A DNA stretch of 64,000 nt from Nocardioides sp. TRM66260-LWL (GTDB taxonomy: Bacteria > Actinomycetota > Actinomycetes > Propionibacteriales > Nocardioidaceae), in assembly GCF_020075545.1 (NCBI RefSeq), contig NZ_JAIQZK010000009.1, positions 1-64,000 of the forward strand. The letters are read 5' to 3'. Position 1 is the stretch's first letter, and the number at the start of each line of letters is the position of its first letter. Of this stretch, positions 1 through 14,139 are shown piece by piece. Position numbers and translations under genes: made by a program. The notes beneath the pieces are model-generated. The model did not search any database. It was not told where the DNA came from and saw only the letters and a program-made list of their open reading frames with translations.

Positions 1-72
1 GCCGCCCCCCCCCCCCCTGCCCCCCCCCCCCGGGGGGGGGCCCCCCCGCCCCCCCGCCCCCCCCCACGCCCG
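1..72. other. Low-complexity poly-C/poly-G tract at the window edge
   Basis: Runs of 10 or more C, then G, then C again fill the first ~70 bases, with no coding potential. Homopolymer runs of this length are unusual even in a 75% GC genome and could be an assembly or sequencing artefact at a contig edge. A real C-rich spacer cannot be excluded. Confidence 0.6.
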
Positions 73-133
73 CCGACCAGCTCGCCGACCAGCGCTGCCG
101 GCGTCGCAGGCGGAGACGCGCGGCGGCAGCGGC

Positions 134-139
134 TACGGT
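134..139 (+). promoter_or_regulatory. Leaderless-type -10 box before nnr
   Basis: TACGGT lies six bases before the ATG at 146 and there is no Shine-Dalgarno sequence between them. This fits the actinobacterial pattern in which transcription starts at or next to the start codon. Confidence 0.45.
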
Positions 140-145
140 GGCCGG

Positions 146-1594
146 ATGCGCCAGGCCCACTCCGTCGAGCAGATCCGGGCGGCCGAGGCGGCGCTGATGG
201 CCCGCCTGCCCGAGGGTGCGCTGATGCAGCGGGCGGCGACCGGGCTGGCGACGGCCGTCCTCGACCTGCTCACCGGCACCGGCGGCGCCTACGGACGCCG
301 GGTGCTGCTGCTCGTCGGCCCCGGGGACAACGGCGGCGACGCGCTGTGGGCGGGCGCGCGGCTCGCGCGGCGCGGGGTGGCGGTCGAGGCGTGGCAGCTC
401 ACCGAGCGGGTGCACCGCGAGGGCGCGCAGGCGCTGCGGGCGGCCGGCGGCCGGATCCATCGCCGCACGAGGAGCCTGGCCGCGGCCGAGGCGCCCGACG
501 TCGTCCTCGACGGGATCCTCGGCATCGGCGGACGCCCCGGCCTGCCCGGCGCCGCGCAGGAGGCGCTGGCCGCGATCGACGCGCTGCCGCGGCGTCCGCT
601 CCTGGTGGCCGTCGACCTCCCCTCGGGCGTCGCCGCCGACACCGGCGAGCTCGACGGGCCGCACGTTCGCGCCGACCTGGCCGTCACCTTCGGCACGCAC
701 CGCGTCGCCCATCTCGTCGACCCCGCCGCGGGGGCCTGCGGGACGGTGCACCTCGTCGACCTCGGCCTGGACGCGCACCTCCCCGACCCACGGGTCGAGG
801 GGGTGCAGCCGGCCGACGTCGCGGCGCTGCTGCCGCGACCGCGACCCGAGGACCACAAGTACACCCGCGGCGTCGTCGGCGTGCGGGCCGGCTCGGCGAC
901 GTACCCGGGCGCGGGCCTGCTGTCCGTGGCCGGCGCCGCCTGCGGACTGGCCGGGATGGTGCGGTTCGTCGGGGACGCCGCCGTGGCCGAGCGCGTCCGT
1001 CAGGCGCACCCCGAGGTCGTGGGCGAGGGACGCGTGCAGGCCTGGACGGTCGGCTCCGGCGGCGGGGACGACGCACAGCGCCACCTGCGCGAGGCGCTCG
1101 CCGACGGCGTCCCGACGGTCGTCGACGCCGACGCGCTCGCGCACCTCGAGCCCGGCGACGGCCGCGACTCCCTCGTCCTCACCCCGCATGCCGGCGAGCT
1201 CGCCCGCCTGCTCGGGGTCGAGCGCGCCGCCGTCGAGGCCGCCCCGCTGGCGCATGTGCGCCGCGCCGCCGAGCAGCACGGCAGCGTCGTGCTGCTCAAG
1301 GGCGCCCGCACCCTCGTCGCGCATCCGGACGGGCGGGTGCGCGCCACCGCGAGCGGCCCGCCCTGGCTGGCCACCGCCGGCGCCGGCGACGTGCTCGGCG
1401 GGCTGATCGGCGCGCTCCTCGCCGCCGGGCTGGCCCCGCTCGACGCGGCGAGCGTCGGCTCCTGGCTGCACGGGGCGGCAGCGACGCGAGCCTCGGCCGG
1501 CGGTCCGATCGTCGCCGGCGACGTCGCCCGGGCGCTGTCGCAGACCCTCCGCGACCTCCTCCGCCCGCCGGGTTCGGCACAATCACCCGCATGA
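146..1594 (+). CDS. nnr: Bifunctional NAD(P)H-hydrate epimerase / ADP-dependent NAD(P)H-hydrate dehydratase
   Basis: Repairs hydrated NADH and NADPH: the N-terminal half epimerises R-NAD(P)HX to the S form and the C-terminal half dehydrates it using ADP; cytosolic. The 482 residues match a full two-domain Nnr. The YjeF_N part (about 1-215) carries VGPGDNGGDAL near residues 57-67 (family: GPGNNGGDG). The carbohydrate-kinase-like part (about 220-475) shows LTPHAGELARLLG and the phosphate-binding TAGAGDVLGG near 410-419. The stop overlaps the alr start (ATGA at 1591-1594), so the two are co-transcribed; nnr-alr pairing is usual in actinobacteria. The Asn-to-Asp change in the N-terminal motif (GPGD) is a minor deviation. 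ATG 146 is chosen because family similarity begins at once (HSVEQIRAAE) and the -10 box precedes it directly. Confidence 0.95.
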   Translation: MRQAHSVEQIRAAEAALMARLPEGALMQRAATGLATAVLDLLTGTGGAYGRRVLLLVGPGDNGGDALWAGARLARRGVAVEAWQLTERVHREGAQALRAAGGRIHRRTRSLAAAEAPDVVLDGILGIGGRPGLPGAAQEALAAIDALPRRPLLVAVDLPSGVAADTGELDGPHVRADLAVTFGTHRVAHLVDPAAGACGTVHLVDLGLDAHLPDPRVEGVQPADVAALLPRPRPEDHKYTRGVVGVRAGSATYPGAGLLSVAGAACGLAGMVRFVGDAAVAERVRQAHPEVVGEGRVQAWTVGSGGGDDAQRHLREALADGVPTVVDADALAHLEPGDGRDSLVLTPHAGELARLLGVERAAVEAAPLAHVRRAAEQHGSVVLLKGARTLVAHPDGRVRATASGPPWLATAGAGDVLGGLIGALLAAGLAPLDAASVGSWLHGAAATRASAGGPIVAGDVARALSQTLRDLLRPPGSAQSPA

Positions 1595-2823
1595 CCGCGG
1601 AGGAGAGGGCGCAGATCGTCGTCGACCTCGCGGCGATCCGGCACAACGTCGCCCGGCTCCGCGAGGTCGCCGGCGTGCCGGTGATGGTCGTGGTCAAGGC
1701 CGACGCCTACGGCCACGGCATGGTGCCGGCGGCCCGCGCGGCCCGCGAGGCCGGCGCGACCTGGCTGGGGGTCGCGAGCCTGGACGAGGCGGTGGCGCTG
1801 CGGGCTGCGGGCGACGAGGGTCGGCTGCTCGCGTGGCTCGTCGTGCCCGGCGAGGACTGGGCGCCGGCGATCGCCGCGGACGTCGACGTCACCGCCTACG
1901 ACCTCGACCACCTCGAGGCCGTCGCCGAGGCGGTGGCCGTCACCGGTCGTCCCGCCCGTCTGCAGCTCAAGGTCGACACCGGCCTCTCCCGCGGGGGCGC
2001 TCGCCGCGAGGAGTGGGCCGCGCTCGTGGCCGCTGCCCGGGCCGGCGAGGTGGCCGGCACCTGGCGCGTCACCGGCATCTGGTCGCACCTGGCCTGCTCC
2101 GACGAGCCCGAGCATCCGGCGAACGCCCGGCAGGAGGCCGCGTTCCGCGAGGCCCTGGCGGTCGCGGACGACGCCGGCCTGCGCCCCGAGGTGCGGCACC
2201 TGGCCAACTCCGCGGGCGCCCTGCTGCTGCCCTCGACCCGCTTCGACCTCGTCCGCTGCGGGCTGGCCGCCTACGGCCTCGACCCCGCGCCCGGACGCCT
2301 GCCGGCCGGGGTCGACCTGCGTCCGGCGATGACGGTGCGCGCCCGCCTGGCGCTGGTGAAGCCGATCGCCGCCGGTGACGCGGTCTCCTACGGCCACACC
2401 TGGACGGCCGCCGCGCCCACGGTCGTCGGGCTCCTCCCCGTCGGGTATGCCGAGGGCGTGCCGCGGGCGGCCGGCAACCGCGCCGAGGTGACGGTGGCCG
2501 GGCGCCGCGCACCGGTGCGCGGCGTCGTGTGCATGGACCAGCTCGTCGTCGACCTCGGCCCCGAGGCCGCCGAGCACGCCGGCGAGGACGCCGTCCTCAT
2601 CGGCCCGGCCCCCGCGCCCACCGCCCAGGAGTGGGCGGGGTGGTGCGACACCATCTCCTACGAGATCGTCACGCGGCTCGGCGGCCGGTTCGCGCGGCGC
2701 CACGTCGACTCCGCGCCGGCGTCCGGCACCGCCGAGCCGACCGAGCCGACTACCGAGCCGACCACCGAGATGACCACCGAGCCGGCCTCGGTGCCGACCG
2801 CCGTGGGGGAGGGCGGGCGATGA
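1591..2823 (+). CDS. alr: Alanine racemase
   Basis: PLP enzyme that interconverts L- and D-alanine for peptidoglycan. The protein has 410 residues. The PLP lysine is K36 in VVVKADAYGHG, the alanine racemase signature. The C-terminal beta domain contains YGHTWTA, LLPVGYAEGVPR and VCMDQLVVDLG, which supplies the second catalytic region. The start ATG overlaps the nnr stop and the stop overlaps the next ATG, so it sits inside a tight operon. Past the normal family end there is a tail of about 30 residues rich in repeated TEP(T) units, encoded by an imperfect 12-base tandem repeat around 2734-2785. This tail is probably disordered and looks like local repeat expansion, not a domain. Confidence 0.96.
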   Translation: MTAEERAQIVVDLAAIRHNVARLREVAGVPVMVVVKADAYGHGMVPAARAAREAGATWLGVASLDEAVALRAAGDEGRLLAWLVVPGEDWAPAIAADVDVTAYDLDHLEAVAEAVAVTGRPARLQLKVDTGLSRGGARREEWAALVAAARAGEVAGTWRVTGIWSHLACSDEPEHPANARQEAAFREALAVADDAGLRPEVRHLANSAGALLLPSTRFDLVRCGLAAYGLDPAPGRLPAGVDLRPAMTVRARLALVKPIAAGDAVSYGHTWTAAAPTVVGLLPVGYAEGVPRAAGNRAEVTVAGRRAPVRGVVCMDQLVVDLGPEAAEHAGEDAVLIGPAPAPTAQEWAGWCDTISYEIVTRLGGRFARRHVDSAPASGTAEPTEPTTEPTTEMTTEPASVPTAVGEGGR

Positions 2824-3956
2824 GCGAGGAGTCGGGCCCCGGCGCGCGGGTGCGCCGCGTCGTCCTGCGGGCCGCCGGCGCGGCCGCCGGCCTCGCGCTG
2901 GCGGGCACCGCGGTGCAGGTGGCACGGCAGAACCGCGTCATCCACCGCCGCGACGCCGGCGAGCGCGTCCCGCTGGGCTCCCTGCGCGCGCCCGCGCGGA
3001 CCGTGGTGGCCGACGACGGCCTCGCGCTGCACGTCGAGGTCGACGAGCCGGAGTCCGCGGTCGGCGGGCCGCAGGGGGAGCGCCCGGGCCGGGTCGCACG
3101 CCTGGCCGGCCGGAGCGCGCCGCCGGCGCTGACGGTCGTCTTCGTGCACGGCTACGCGCTGAGCCTCGACTGCTGGCACTTCCAGCGCGCGGCCTACCGG
3201 GGCCTGGTGCGCACCGTCTTCTACGACCAGCGCTCGCACGGGCGGTCGGGCCGCTCCGACCGCGAGCACGCGACCATCGACCAGCTCGGCCTCGACCTGC
3301 TCGCCGTCCTCGACTCCGTCGCCCCGGAGGGCCCGGTCGTGCTCGTCGGGCACTCGATGGGCGGCATGACGATCGTCGCGCTCGCCGAGCAGCACCCCGA
3401 GCTGTTCGGCGACCGGATCGTCGGCACCGCCCTGATCTCCACCACGGCCGGCGGGCTCGACCCCGGCCGGATCCTGCTCCCGATGGTGCCCGCCCGGCTC
3501 GGCGGCCGCGCCGTCGCCGGCACCGTCGGCGTGCTCTCGCACGGCCACCGCTCGGTCGACCGGCTGCGCCGGGTCGGCCGCGCCGTCGCCACGGTCGCCA
3601 CCGACGCCTTCGCGTTCGGCGGCGAGGTGCCCGCCGAGCAGGTGCGGTTCGTCGACGCGATGCTCTCGGCCACCCCGTTCGAGGTGGTCGCCCAGTTCTT
3701 CCCGTCCTTCCGCAGCCTCGACAAGTTCCACGCCGTCGAGGTGCTGGGCCGGGTGCCGACGTCGATCGTCTGCGGCACCGCCGACCGCCTCACCGGCATC
3801 GGCCACAGCCGCAAGCTGCACAGCCGGATCGCCGGATCGCGGCTGCTCGAGTGCGAGGGGGCCGGACACATGGTGATCATGGAGCGCCACGGGCAGGTGG
3901 ACGCCGAGCTCGACCAGCTGCTCGCGGCCGCCGCCGAGCGGGTGGCGCGCCGGTGA
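2820..3956 (+). CDS. Alpha/beta-fold hydrolase, membrane-anchored or secreted
   Basis: A 378-residue alpha/beta hydrolase of unknown substrate. A hydrophobic stretch at about residues 15-32 (AAGAAAGLALAGTAV) after an Arg-rich start suggests a signal anchor. The fold follows from about residue 105: VVFVHGYALS (oxyanion region), YDQRSHGRSG, the nucleophile elbow GHSMGG, the acid in CGTADRLT and the catalytic His in GAGHMV. It overlaps alr upstream and the GNAT-TsaE gene downstream by four bases each. A hydrolase between alr and tsaE is common in Nocardioidaceae-like genomes; esterase or lipase activity is likely, but nothing shows the substrate. Confidence 0.92.
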   Translation: MSEESGPGARVRRVVLRAAGAAAGLALAGTAVQVARQNRVIHRRDAGERVPLGSLRAPARTVVADDGLALHVEVDEPESAVGGPQGERPGRVARLAGRSAPPALTVVFVHGYALSLDCWHFQRAAYRGLVRTVFYDQRSHGRSGRSDREHATIDQLGLDLLAVLDSVAPEGPVVLVGHSMGGMTIVALAEQHPELFGDRIVGTALISTTAGGLDPGRILLPMVPARLGGRAVAGTVGVLSHGHRSVDRLRRVGRAVATVATDAFAFGGEVPAEQVRFVDAMLSATPFEVVAQFFPSFRSLDKFHAVEVLGRVPTSIVCGTADRLTGIGHSRKLHSRIAGSRLLECEGAGHMVIMERHGQVDAELDQLLAAAAERVARR

Positions 3957-4906
3957 GCGGCGTGGCCTTCGCGGTGCGGCCCGCCGGCGTCGAGGACGCC
4001 GCGGCCGTGCTGGACGTCGTCCGGACGGCCTTCGCGGCGCGCCCCCCGCTGGACCCGCCGGCCGACGCGCTCGCCGAGACCGAGGCCGGCATCGCCGCGC
4101 GCCTCGCCGCCGGCGGCGGCCTGGTGGCCGAGGTCGACGGCCGGGCGGTCGGCACGGTCCTGCTCGACCGGCAGGACGACGTCGTGTGGCTGCGGCGCTT
4201 CGGCGTGCTGCCCGAGCACCGGGGCGCCGGCATCGCCAGCGGGCTGGTCGACGCCGCCGTCGACGCCGTGCGCGAAGGGCACCCGGACGTCGCGGCGCTG
4301 GCCGTCGTCGCCCGCGAGGAGCTGCCGCGCACGGTGCGGTTCTGGGAGGCGCACGGGTTCCGCGAGGTCGGACGCGCCGCACCGCTGGTGCACCTGCGCC
4401 GGCCGCTGCGGCTGGAGCGGCGCGGCGTCCCGACCGCGGAGTCGATGCGCGAGCTCGGACGCGAGCTGGCCGGGCGTCTGGGCCGCGGCGACCTCGTCGT
4501 GCTCACCGGCGACCTCGGCGCGGGCAAGACGACGCTCACCCAGGGCCTCGGCGAAGGCCTCGGCGTGCGCGGCGGCGTCACGTCCCCGACCTTCGTCATC
4601 GCCCGCGTCCACCCGTCGCTGGCCGACGGGCCCGCGCTCGTGCACGTCGACGCCTACCGCCTCGGCGGCGTCGCCGAGCTCGACGACCTCGACCTCGACA
4701 CCTCCCTCGACGACGCCGTCACGGTCGTCGAGTGGGGCGAGGGGCTGGCCGAGGGGCTCGCGGAGTCGCGGCTGGAGGTGCGGATCGTCCGGCCCGCGGT
4801 GGCGCCGGGCGACGACGGCCTCGACCCGCGGATCGTGGAGGTGCTCGGCGTCGGGCCCCGCTGGGCGGACGTCGATCTCGGCCGCGCCGCGCCGGCCGAC
4901 GCCTGA
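3953..4906 (+). CDS. tsaE: GNAT acetyltransferase fused to tRNA t6A ATPase TsaE
   Basis: A fusion of 317 residues. The first ~145 residues are a GNAT domain (FGVLPEHRGAGIASGLVDAAV is the acetyl-CoA-binding region). From about 160 to the end it is TsaE: Walker A GDLGAGKTTL near 186-195, SPTFVI, the HVDAYRL motif and VVEWGEG. TsaE is the ATPase that supports TsaB/TsaD in making N6-threonylcarbamoyl-adenosine on tRNAs that read ANN codons. The GNAT half could be a RimI-like or unrelated acetylase; its target is unknown. The start GTG overlaps the hydrolase stop (GTGA). In many actinobacteria tsaB, rimI and tsaD follow; here the next gene is mfd, so the rest of the t6A set must lie elsewhere. Confidence 0.93.
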   Translation: MSGVAFAVRPAGVEDAAAVLDVVRTAFAARPPLDPPADALAETEAGIAARLAAGGGLVAEVDGRAVGTVLLDRQDDVVWLRRFGVLPEHRGAGIASGLVDAAVDAVREGHPDVAALAVVAREELPRTVRFWEAHGFREVGRAAPLVHLRRPLRLERRGVPTAESMRELGRELAGRLGRGDLVVLTGDLGAGKTTLTQGLGEGLGVRGGVTSPTFVIARVHPSLADGPALVHVDAYRLGGVAELDDLDLDTSLDDAVTVVEWGEGLAEGLAESRLEVRIVRPAVAPGDDGLDPRIVEVLGVGPRWADVDLGRAAPADA

Positions 4907-4980
4907 CCGCCCGACCCCGCCGAGCCCGCCCACCCCGCCGACCCCGCCGTCCGGGCGGTCCGGACGTCGGGCCCGGCCCG

Positions 4981-4986
4981 TAGGAT
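4981..4986 (+). promoter_or_regulatory. Possible -10 box for mfd
   Basis: TAGGAT lies in the 168-base gap between tsaE and mfd, about 90 bases before the GTG start. The gap otherwise contains short CCCCGCC-type direct repeats (4913-4950). The assignment rests on the box alone. Confidence 0.3.
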
Positions 4987-5074
4987 CGACCCGGCCGCGC
5001 GGCCCTCGCGCCGGCCCCACCCCCGTCCGTCGCCGGACCGGGGGCGATCGTGCTGCACCCCCGGAGGAAGCCCC

Positions 5075-8755
<3,681 letters not shown>

Positions 8756-8827
8756 CGTCGGGGGCGGACCGGTGCTTCAATGGCGCCGGTCACACCCGTC
8801 CCGGCCCCGTCGCCACCAGGAGATCCC

Positions 8828-9556
8828 GTGCGCCGCTCCGTCACCCGGTCCGTCCTCCCGTCCGTGCTGCGGTCCTCGCTCCGCCCCGCCGTGGCCGCCA
8901 CGGCGCTCGGACTGCTCGCCGCGTCGACCACCGGCTGCGGGGTGTCCGACCGGACGCTGCGGCCCGGCGTCGCGGCCGTCGTCGACGGCACGACGATCTC
9001 CCAGCGCGACGTCGACGACGCCGCCCAGCCCACCTGCGACGTCCTGCGCCTGGACCCCAGCCGGATCGGGCCGGGTCTCACCGGCTACCAGCTGCGGGCC
9101 GCGGTGCTCGGCCGGCTCACGCTGAAGGTGATCGGCGACCGCGTCGCGCGGGAGAACGGCGTCGACGGCGCCGCCCTCTACCGGCAGGTCGAGGACGCCG
9201 TCCGGTCCAGCCTGCCGGCCTCGCTGCCGCAGGCCACCCGGGACGCCGCGACACCGGTCTTCGCCGCCGGCGACTACGTCAACGAGGTGCTCGACCGCGC
9301 CGTCACGGCTCGCCTCGGCGCGAGCGCGCCCGCCCAGGTGCGCACCGCGGCGGGCCAGCAGATCCTGGCGAACGCGCGGGCCGCGACGACGACCGAGACC
9401 TCGCCGCTGTTCGGCCCGATCGACCCCGACGCCGCGCCCAGCCCGCCGGCCGGCCTGTCGGTGCCCGTCAGCGAGGTCGCCGCCGCGGCGGCCGCTGCGA
9501 GCCCGGCGCCGGAGGCGATCGCGGCGCTGCCGGCCGAGCAGCGCTGCACCGCGTGA
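8828..9556 (+). CDS. SurA-N-like secreted lipoprotein
   Basis: A 242-residue exported protein. A basic start, a hydrophobic stretch and a TTGC lipobox-like site near residue 38 suggest lipidation, though the lipobox is not ideal. The following region (VVDGTTISQRDVDDAA, then LTLKVIGDRVARENGV) resembles the N-terminal domain of SurA/PrsA-type folding factors; no PPIase domain is evident. The C-terminal third is Ala/Pro-rich. Between mfd and mazG such a SurA-N gene is commonly seen in actinobacteria. GTG 8828 is preferred over ATG 8780 because it has CAGGAGA just upstream and starts directly with the signal sequence. It overlaps mazG by GTGA. Confidence 0.8.
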   Translation: MRRSVTRSVLPSVLRSSLRPAVAATALGLLAASTTGCGVSDRTLRPGVAAVVDGTTISQRDVDDAAQPTCDVLRLDPSRIGPGLTGYQLRAAVLGRLTLKVIGDRVARENGVDGAALYRQVEDAVRSSLPASLPQATRDAATPVFAAGDYVNEVLDRAVTARLGASAPAQVRTAAGQQILANARAATTTETSPLFGPIDPDAAPSPPAGLSVPVSEVAAAAAAASPAPEAIAALPAEQRCTA

Positions 9557-9981
9557 CGTCCGGATCGGTGCCGCCCGAGGCCGCGGGCGAGCGCGGGGAG
9601 CCGCTGCTGGAGTTCCGCGCGATGATACGGCTGCTACGCGCGGAGTGCCCGTGGAAGCGCGCGCAGACCCACGAGAGCCTCCTGCCGTACCTGCGCGAGG
9701 AGGCCGACGAGGTGGCCGAGGCGATCGCCGAGGGCGACCCCGACCACCTGCGCGAGGAGCTCGGCGACCTGCTGCTGCAGGTCTACTTCCACGCCGCGAT
9801 CGCCGAGGAGGCCGGGCGGTTCACGATCGACGACGTCGTGGCGGGGCTGGCGGAGAAGATGCGCCGCCGCAACCCGCACGTGCTGGGCACGCCGGAGCAG
9901 GTCGCGGCCGCCCGCGGCCTCGACGCCGAGGGCGTCTCCGCGGCCTGGGAGCGGATCAAGGCCGCCGAGCGCGAGGGGTGA
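9553..9981 (+). CDS. mazG: MazG-type nucleotide pyrophosphohydrolase (single domain)
   Basis: Hydrolyses NTPs or dNTPs to monophosphates, cleaning abnormal nucleotides. The protein has 142 residues, one MazG domain. Signature CPWKRAQTHESLLPYLREE is followed by EEADEVAEAI and EELGDLLLQVYFHA, which give the acidic residues that bind magnesium. It is much shorter than the two-domain E. coli MazG (about 260 residues) but keeps one complete active site. It overlaps the upstream lipoprotein gene by four bases and is convergent with the collagen-like gene on the other strand. The start may be a few codons later (GTG 9568). Confidence 0.92.
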   Translation: MTSGSVPPEAAGERGEPLLEFRAMIRLLRAECPWKRAQTHESLLPYLREEADEVAEAIAEGDPDHLREELGDLLLQVYFHAAIAEEAGRFTIDDVVAGLAEKMRRRNPHVLGTPEQVAAARGLDAEGVSAAWERIKAAEREG

Positions 9982-10022
9982 CCTCGCGCCCGACGGCCTC
10001 CTCGACGGCGTCGCTCAGGGGA

Positions 10023-10937
10023 TCAGGCCACCGGCGCCGTCGCGCAGATCACGTACAGGGTGACCGGGTTCGAGTTCTGGGCGTAGGCGGCGGCCGCCCA
10101 GTACCGCGCGGTCGAGCCGTCGGTCGCCGGGGTCCCGGCCGAGTCGGTGGCGGGGTAGGTGTCGCCGGTGATGTCCGACATGCCCTTGTACCCGCCGCCG
10201 ATGGCGACCTCGCCGAGGTTGCAGGCGACGGTGCGGGTCGACGGGCCGGGCACGTCGTAGGTGACGGACGCCGTCCGCACCGTGATCGATCCGGCGAGGC
10301 TCCCCGCCGGCCCCGTGGCTCCGGTCGGTCCCGTCGGGCCGGTCGCGCCGGCGGCTCCGGCCGGGCCCGTGGCGCCGTCCGTGCCCGCGATGCCCTGCGG
10401 GCCCGTCGGACCGGTCGGTCCGGTGGCGCCCGTGGCCCCGGTCGCGCCGTTCGTGCCGGCGATGCCGGGGGTGCCGGGCAGGCCCGGGAGGCCCGGGGTG
10501 CCGGGCAGGCCGATCGGGCCGGTCGGGCCGGTCGGGCCCGTGACGCCGTTCGCGCCCGCCGGGCCGACGAGGCCGTCGAGGCCCGCAGCGCCGGTCGGAC
10601 CCGTGGGGCCGGTCGCGCCGGTGGCTCCGGTCGCGCCCGTGGCGCCCGTGGCGCCGGCCGGGCCGGCCAGGCCGTTCTCGCCGGCGGGGCCCTGCGGGCC
10701 GGTGGCGCCGCGGCCGTTCCAGGCGATCGGCGTCTCGCCGGCCTTGCACGCGCGACCGGCCGGGACGACGCGCAGCACGCCGTCCTTGCTGAAGCAGCCG
10801 GTGACGACGCCGTTGCGCTGGCCGGGCACGGAGTCGTCGGGCGCGGCGAAGGCCGGGGCGGAGGCCAGGAGGCCGGCGGAGGTGGTGGCGAGGAGCGCCA
10901 CCGAGGTCAGGACGTTGCGGGTCCGTCGAGGGGTCAT
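10023..10937 (-). CDS. Secreted collagen-like repeat protein
   Basis: A 304-residue exported protein. Signal peptide at about 1-32 ends in PAFAAPDD. A short Cys-containing module ([12 protein letters not shown]...[14 protein letters not shown]) leads into about 45 uninterrupted G-X-Y triplets (roughly residues 77-213), rich in GAT, GPT and GPA, with an inner stretch [15 protein letters not shown]-terminal domain of about 90 residues follows ([14 protein letters not shown]). Bacterial collagen-like stalks form trimeric triple helices at the cell surface; that role is inferred. ATG 10937 is chosen because AAGGTGG lies upstream at good spacing; a GTG twelve bases earlier would overlap that site. 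Function unknown. Confidence 0.88.
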   Translation of the reverse strand: MTPRRTRNVLTSVALLATTSAGLLASAPAFAAPDDSVPGQRNGVVTGCFSKDGVLRVVPAGRACKAGETPIAWNGRGATGPQGPAGENGLAGPAGATGATGATGATGATGPTGPTGAAGLDGLVGPAGANGVTGPTGPTGPIGLPGTPGLPGLPGTPGIAGTNGATGATGATGPTGPTGPQGIAGTDGATGPAGAAGATGPTGPTGATGPAGSLAGSITVRTASVTYDVPGPSTRTVACNLGEVAIGGGYKGMSDITGDTYPATDSAGTPATDGSTARYWAAAAYAQNSNPVTLYVICATAPVA

Positions 10938-11034
10938 GCGGGGATCCACCTTCCATGGTGTGGCCCGCGCCGGTCGATCCGGGCGGGTCGGCGCGGCGTC
11001 GCTCTCGGGACGACGCCGCGGGCTCGGGTGCGGC

Positions 11035-11526
11035 TCAGCTCGCCGCGAGGCGGCGCTCGGCCTGGGTCAGACGGGAGCGCGCGGCCGCGTCGGTCGGCTG
11101 GAGCCGGACGACGCGGCGCCACAGGGCGACGGCGCCGCGCAGGTCCTCGGTCTCGGTGAGCACGGCCAGGTTGTGCAGGGCCGGCACGTACCGCGGGTCG
11201 AGGCGCAGCGCGGTGGCGTAGTGGCGCACGGCGTCGAGCCGGCGTCCGGTCTGCTGGGCCACCAGCCCGAGGTCGTAGTGGCCGTAGACGTTGTCGGGCT
11301 CGCGCTCGACGACGGTGGTGAACGCGGCCTCGGCGGCCTCGACGTCGCCGGCCCGCAGGTGGGCTGCGCCCTGGTCGAGCAGCTGGTCGGTCGGCACCGG
11401 CGCCGACTGCGCTGCGGGCTGCTCGTGGGAGCAGCCGGCCAGCGAGCCCAGGGCGCCGGTGAGCAGCAGGGTCGGCGCGAGCGCGAGGGCCGCACCGCGG
11501 ACGCGGAGCCGGGAGCGAGTGGTCAC
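11035..11526 (-). CDS. TPR-repeat lipoprotein
   Basis: A 163-residue lipoprotein: a basic start, a hydrophobic stretch ([13 protein letters not shown]) and a lipobox LAGC near residue 32. The mature part has three TPR-like helix pairs ([66 protein letters not shown]). TPRs mediate protein contacts, so it may be an assembly or scaffold component on the outer face of the membrane. It lies between the collagen-like gene and the glycosyltransferase, all on the minus strand, separated by about 80-100 bases, which allows co-expression but does not prove it. No partner can be named. Confidence 0.85.
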   Translation of the reverse strand: MTTRSRLRVRGAALALAPTLLLTGALGSLAGCSHEQPAAQSAPVPTDQLLDQGAAHLRAGDVEAAEAAFTTVVEREPDNVYGHYDLGLVAQQTGRRLDAVRHYATALRLDPRYVPALHNLAVLTETEDLRGAVALWRRVVRLQPTDAAARSRLTQAERRLAAS

Positions 11527-11607
11527 GAGCCGCCGATCGGCCCCGCGTCCGGACGCCTGAGGGGTTCTCGGCCCCGATCTGAAGAGGGGTCCTAGTGCCC
11601 GTCAGCG

Positions 11608-14125
<2,518 letters not shown>

Positions 14126-14139
14126 GTCACTCTAGGCAC

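Noticed and set aside
10261..11595. Plus-strand frame with repeated GPVGPV units opposite the collagen-like gene
   Set aside because: The antisense of G-X-Y codons also gives Gly/Pro/Val repeats. The minus-strand frame has a signal peptide, ribosome site and proper Gly periodicity.
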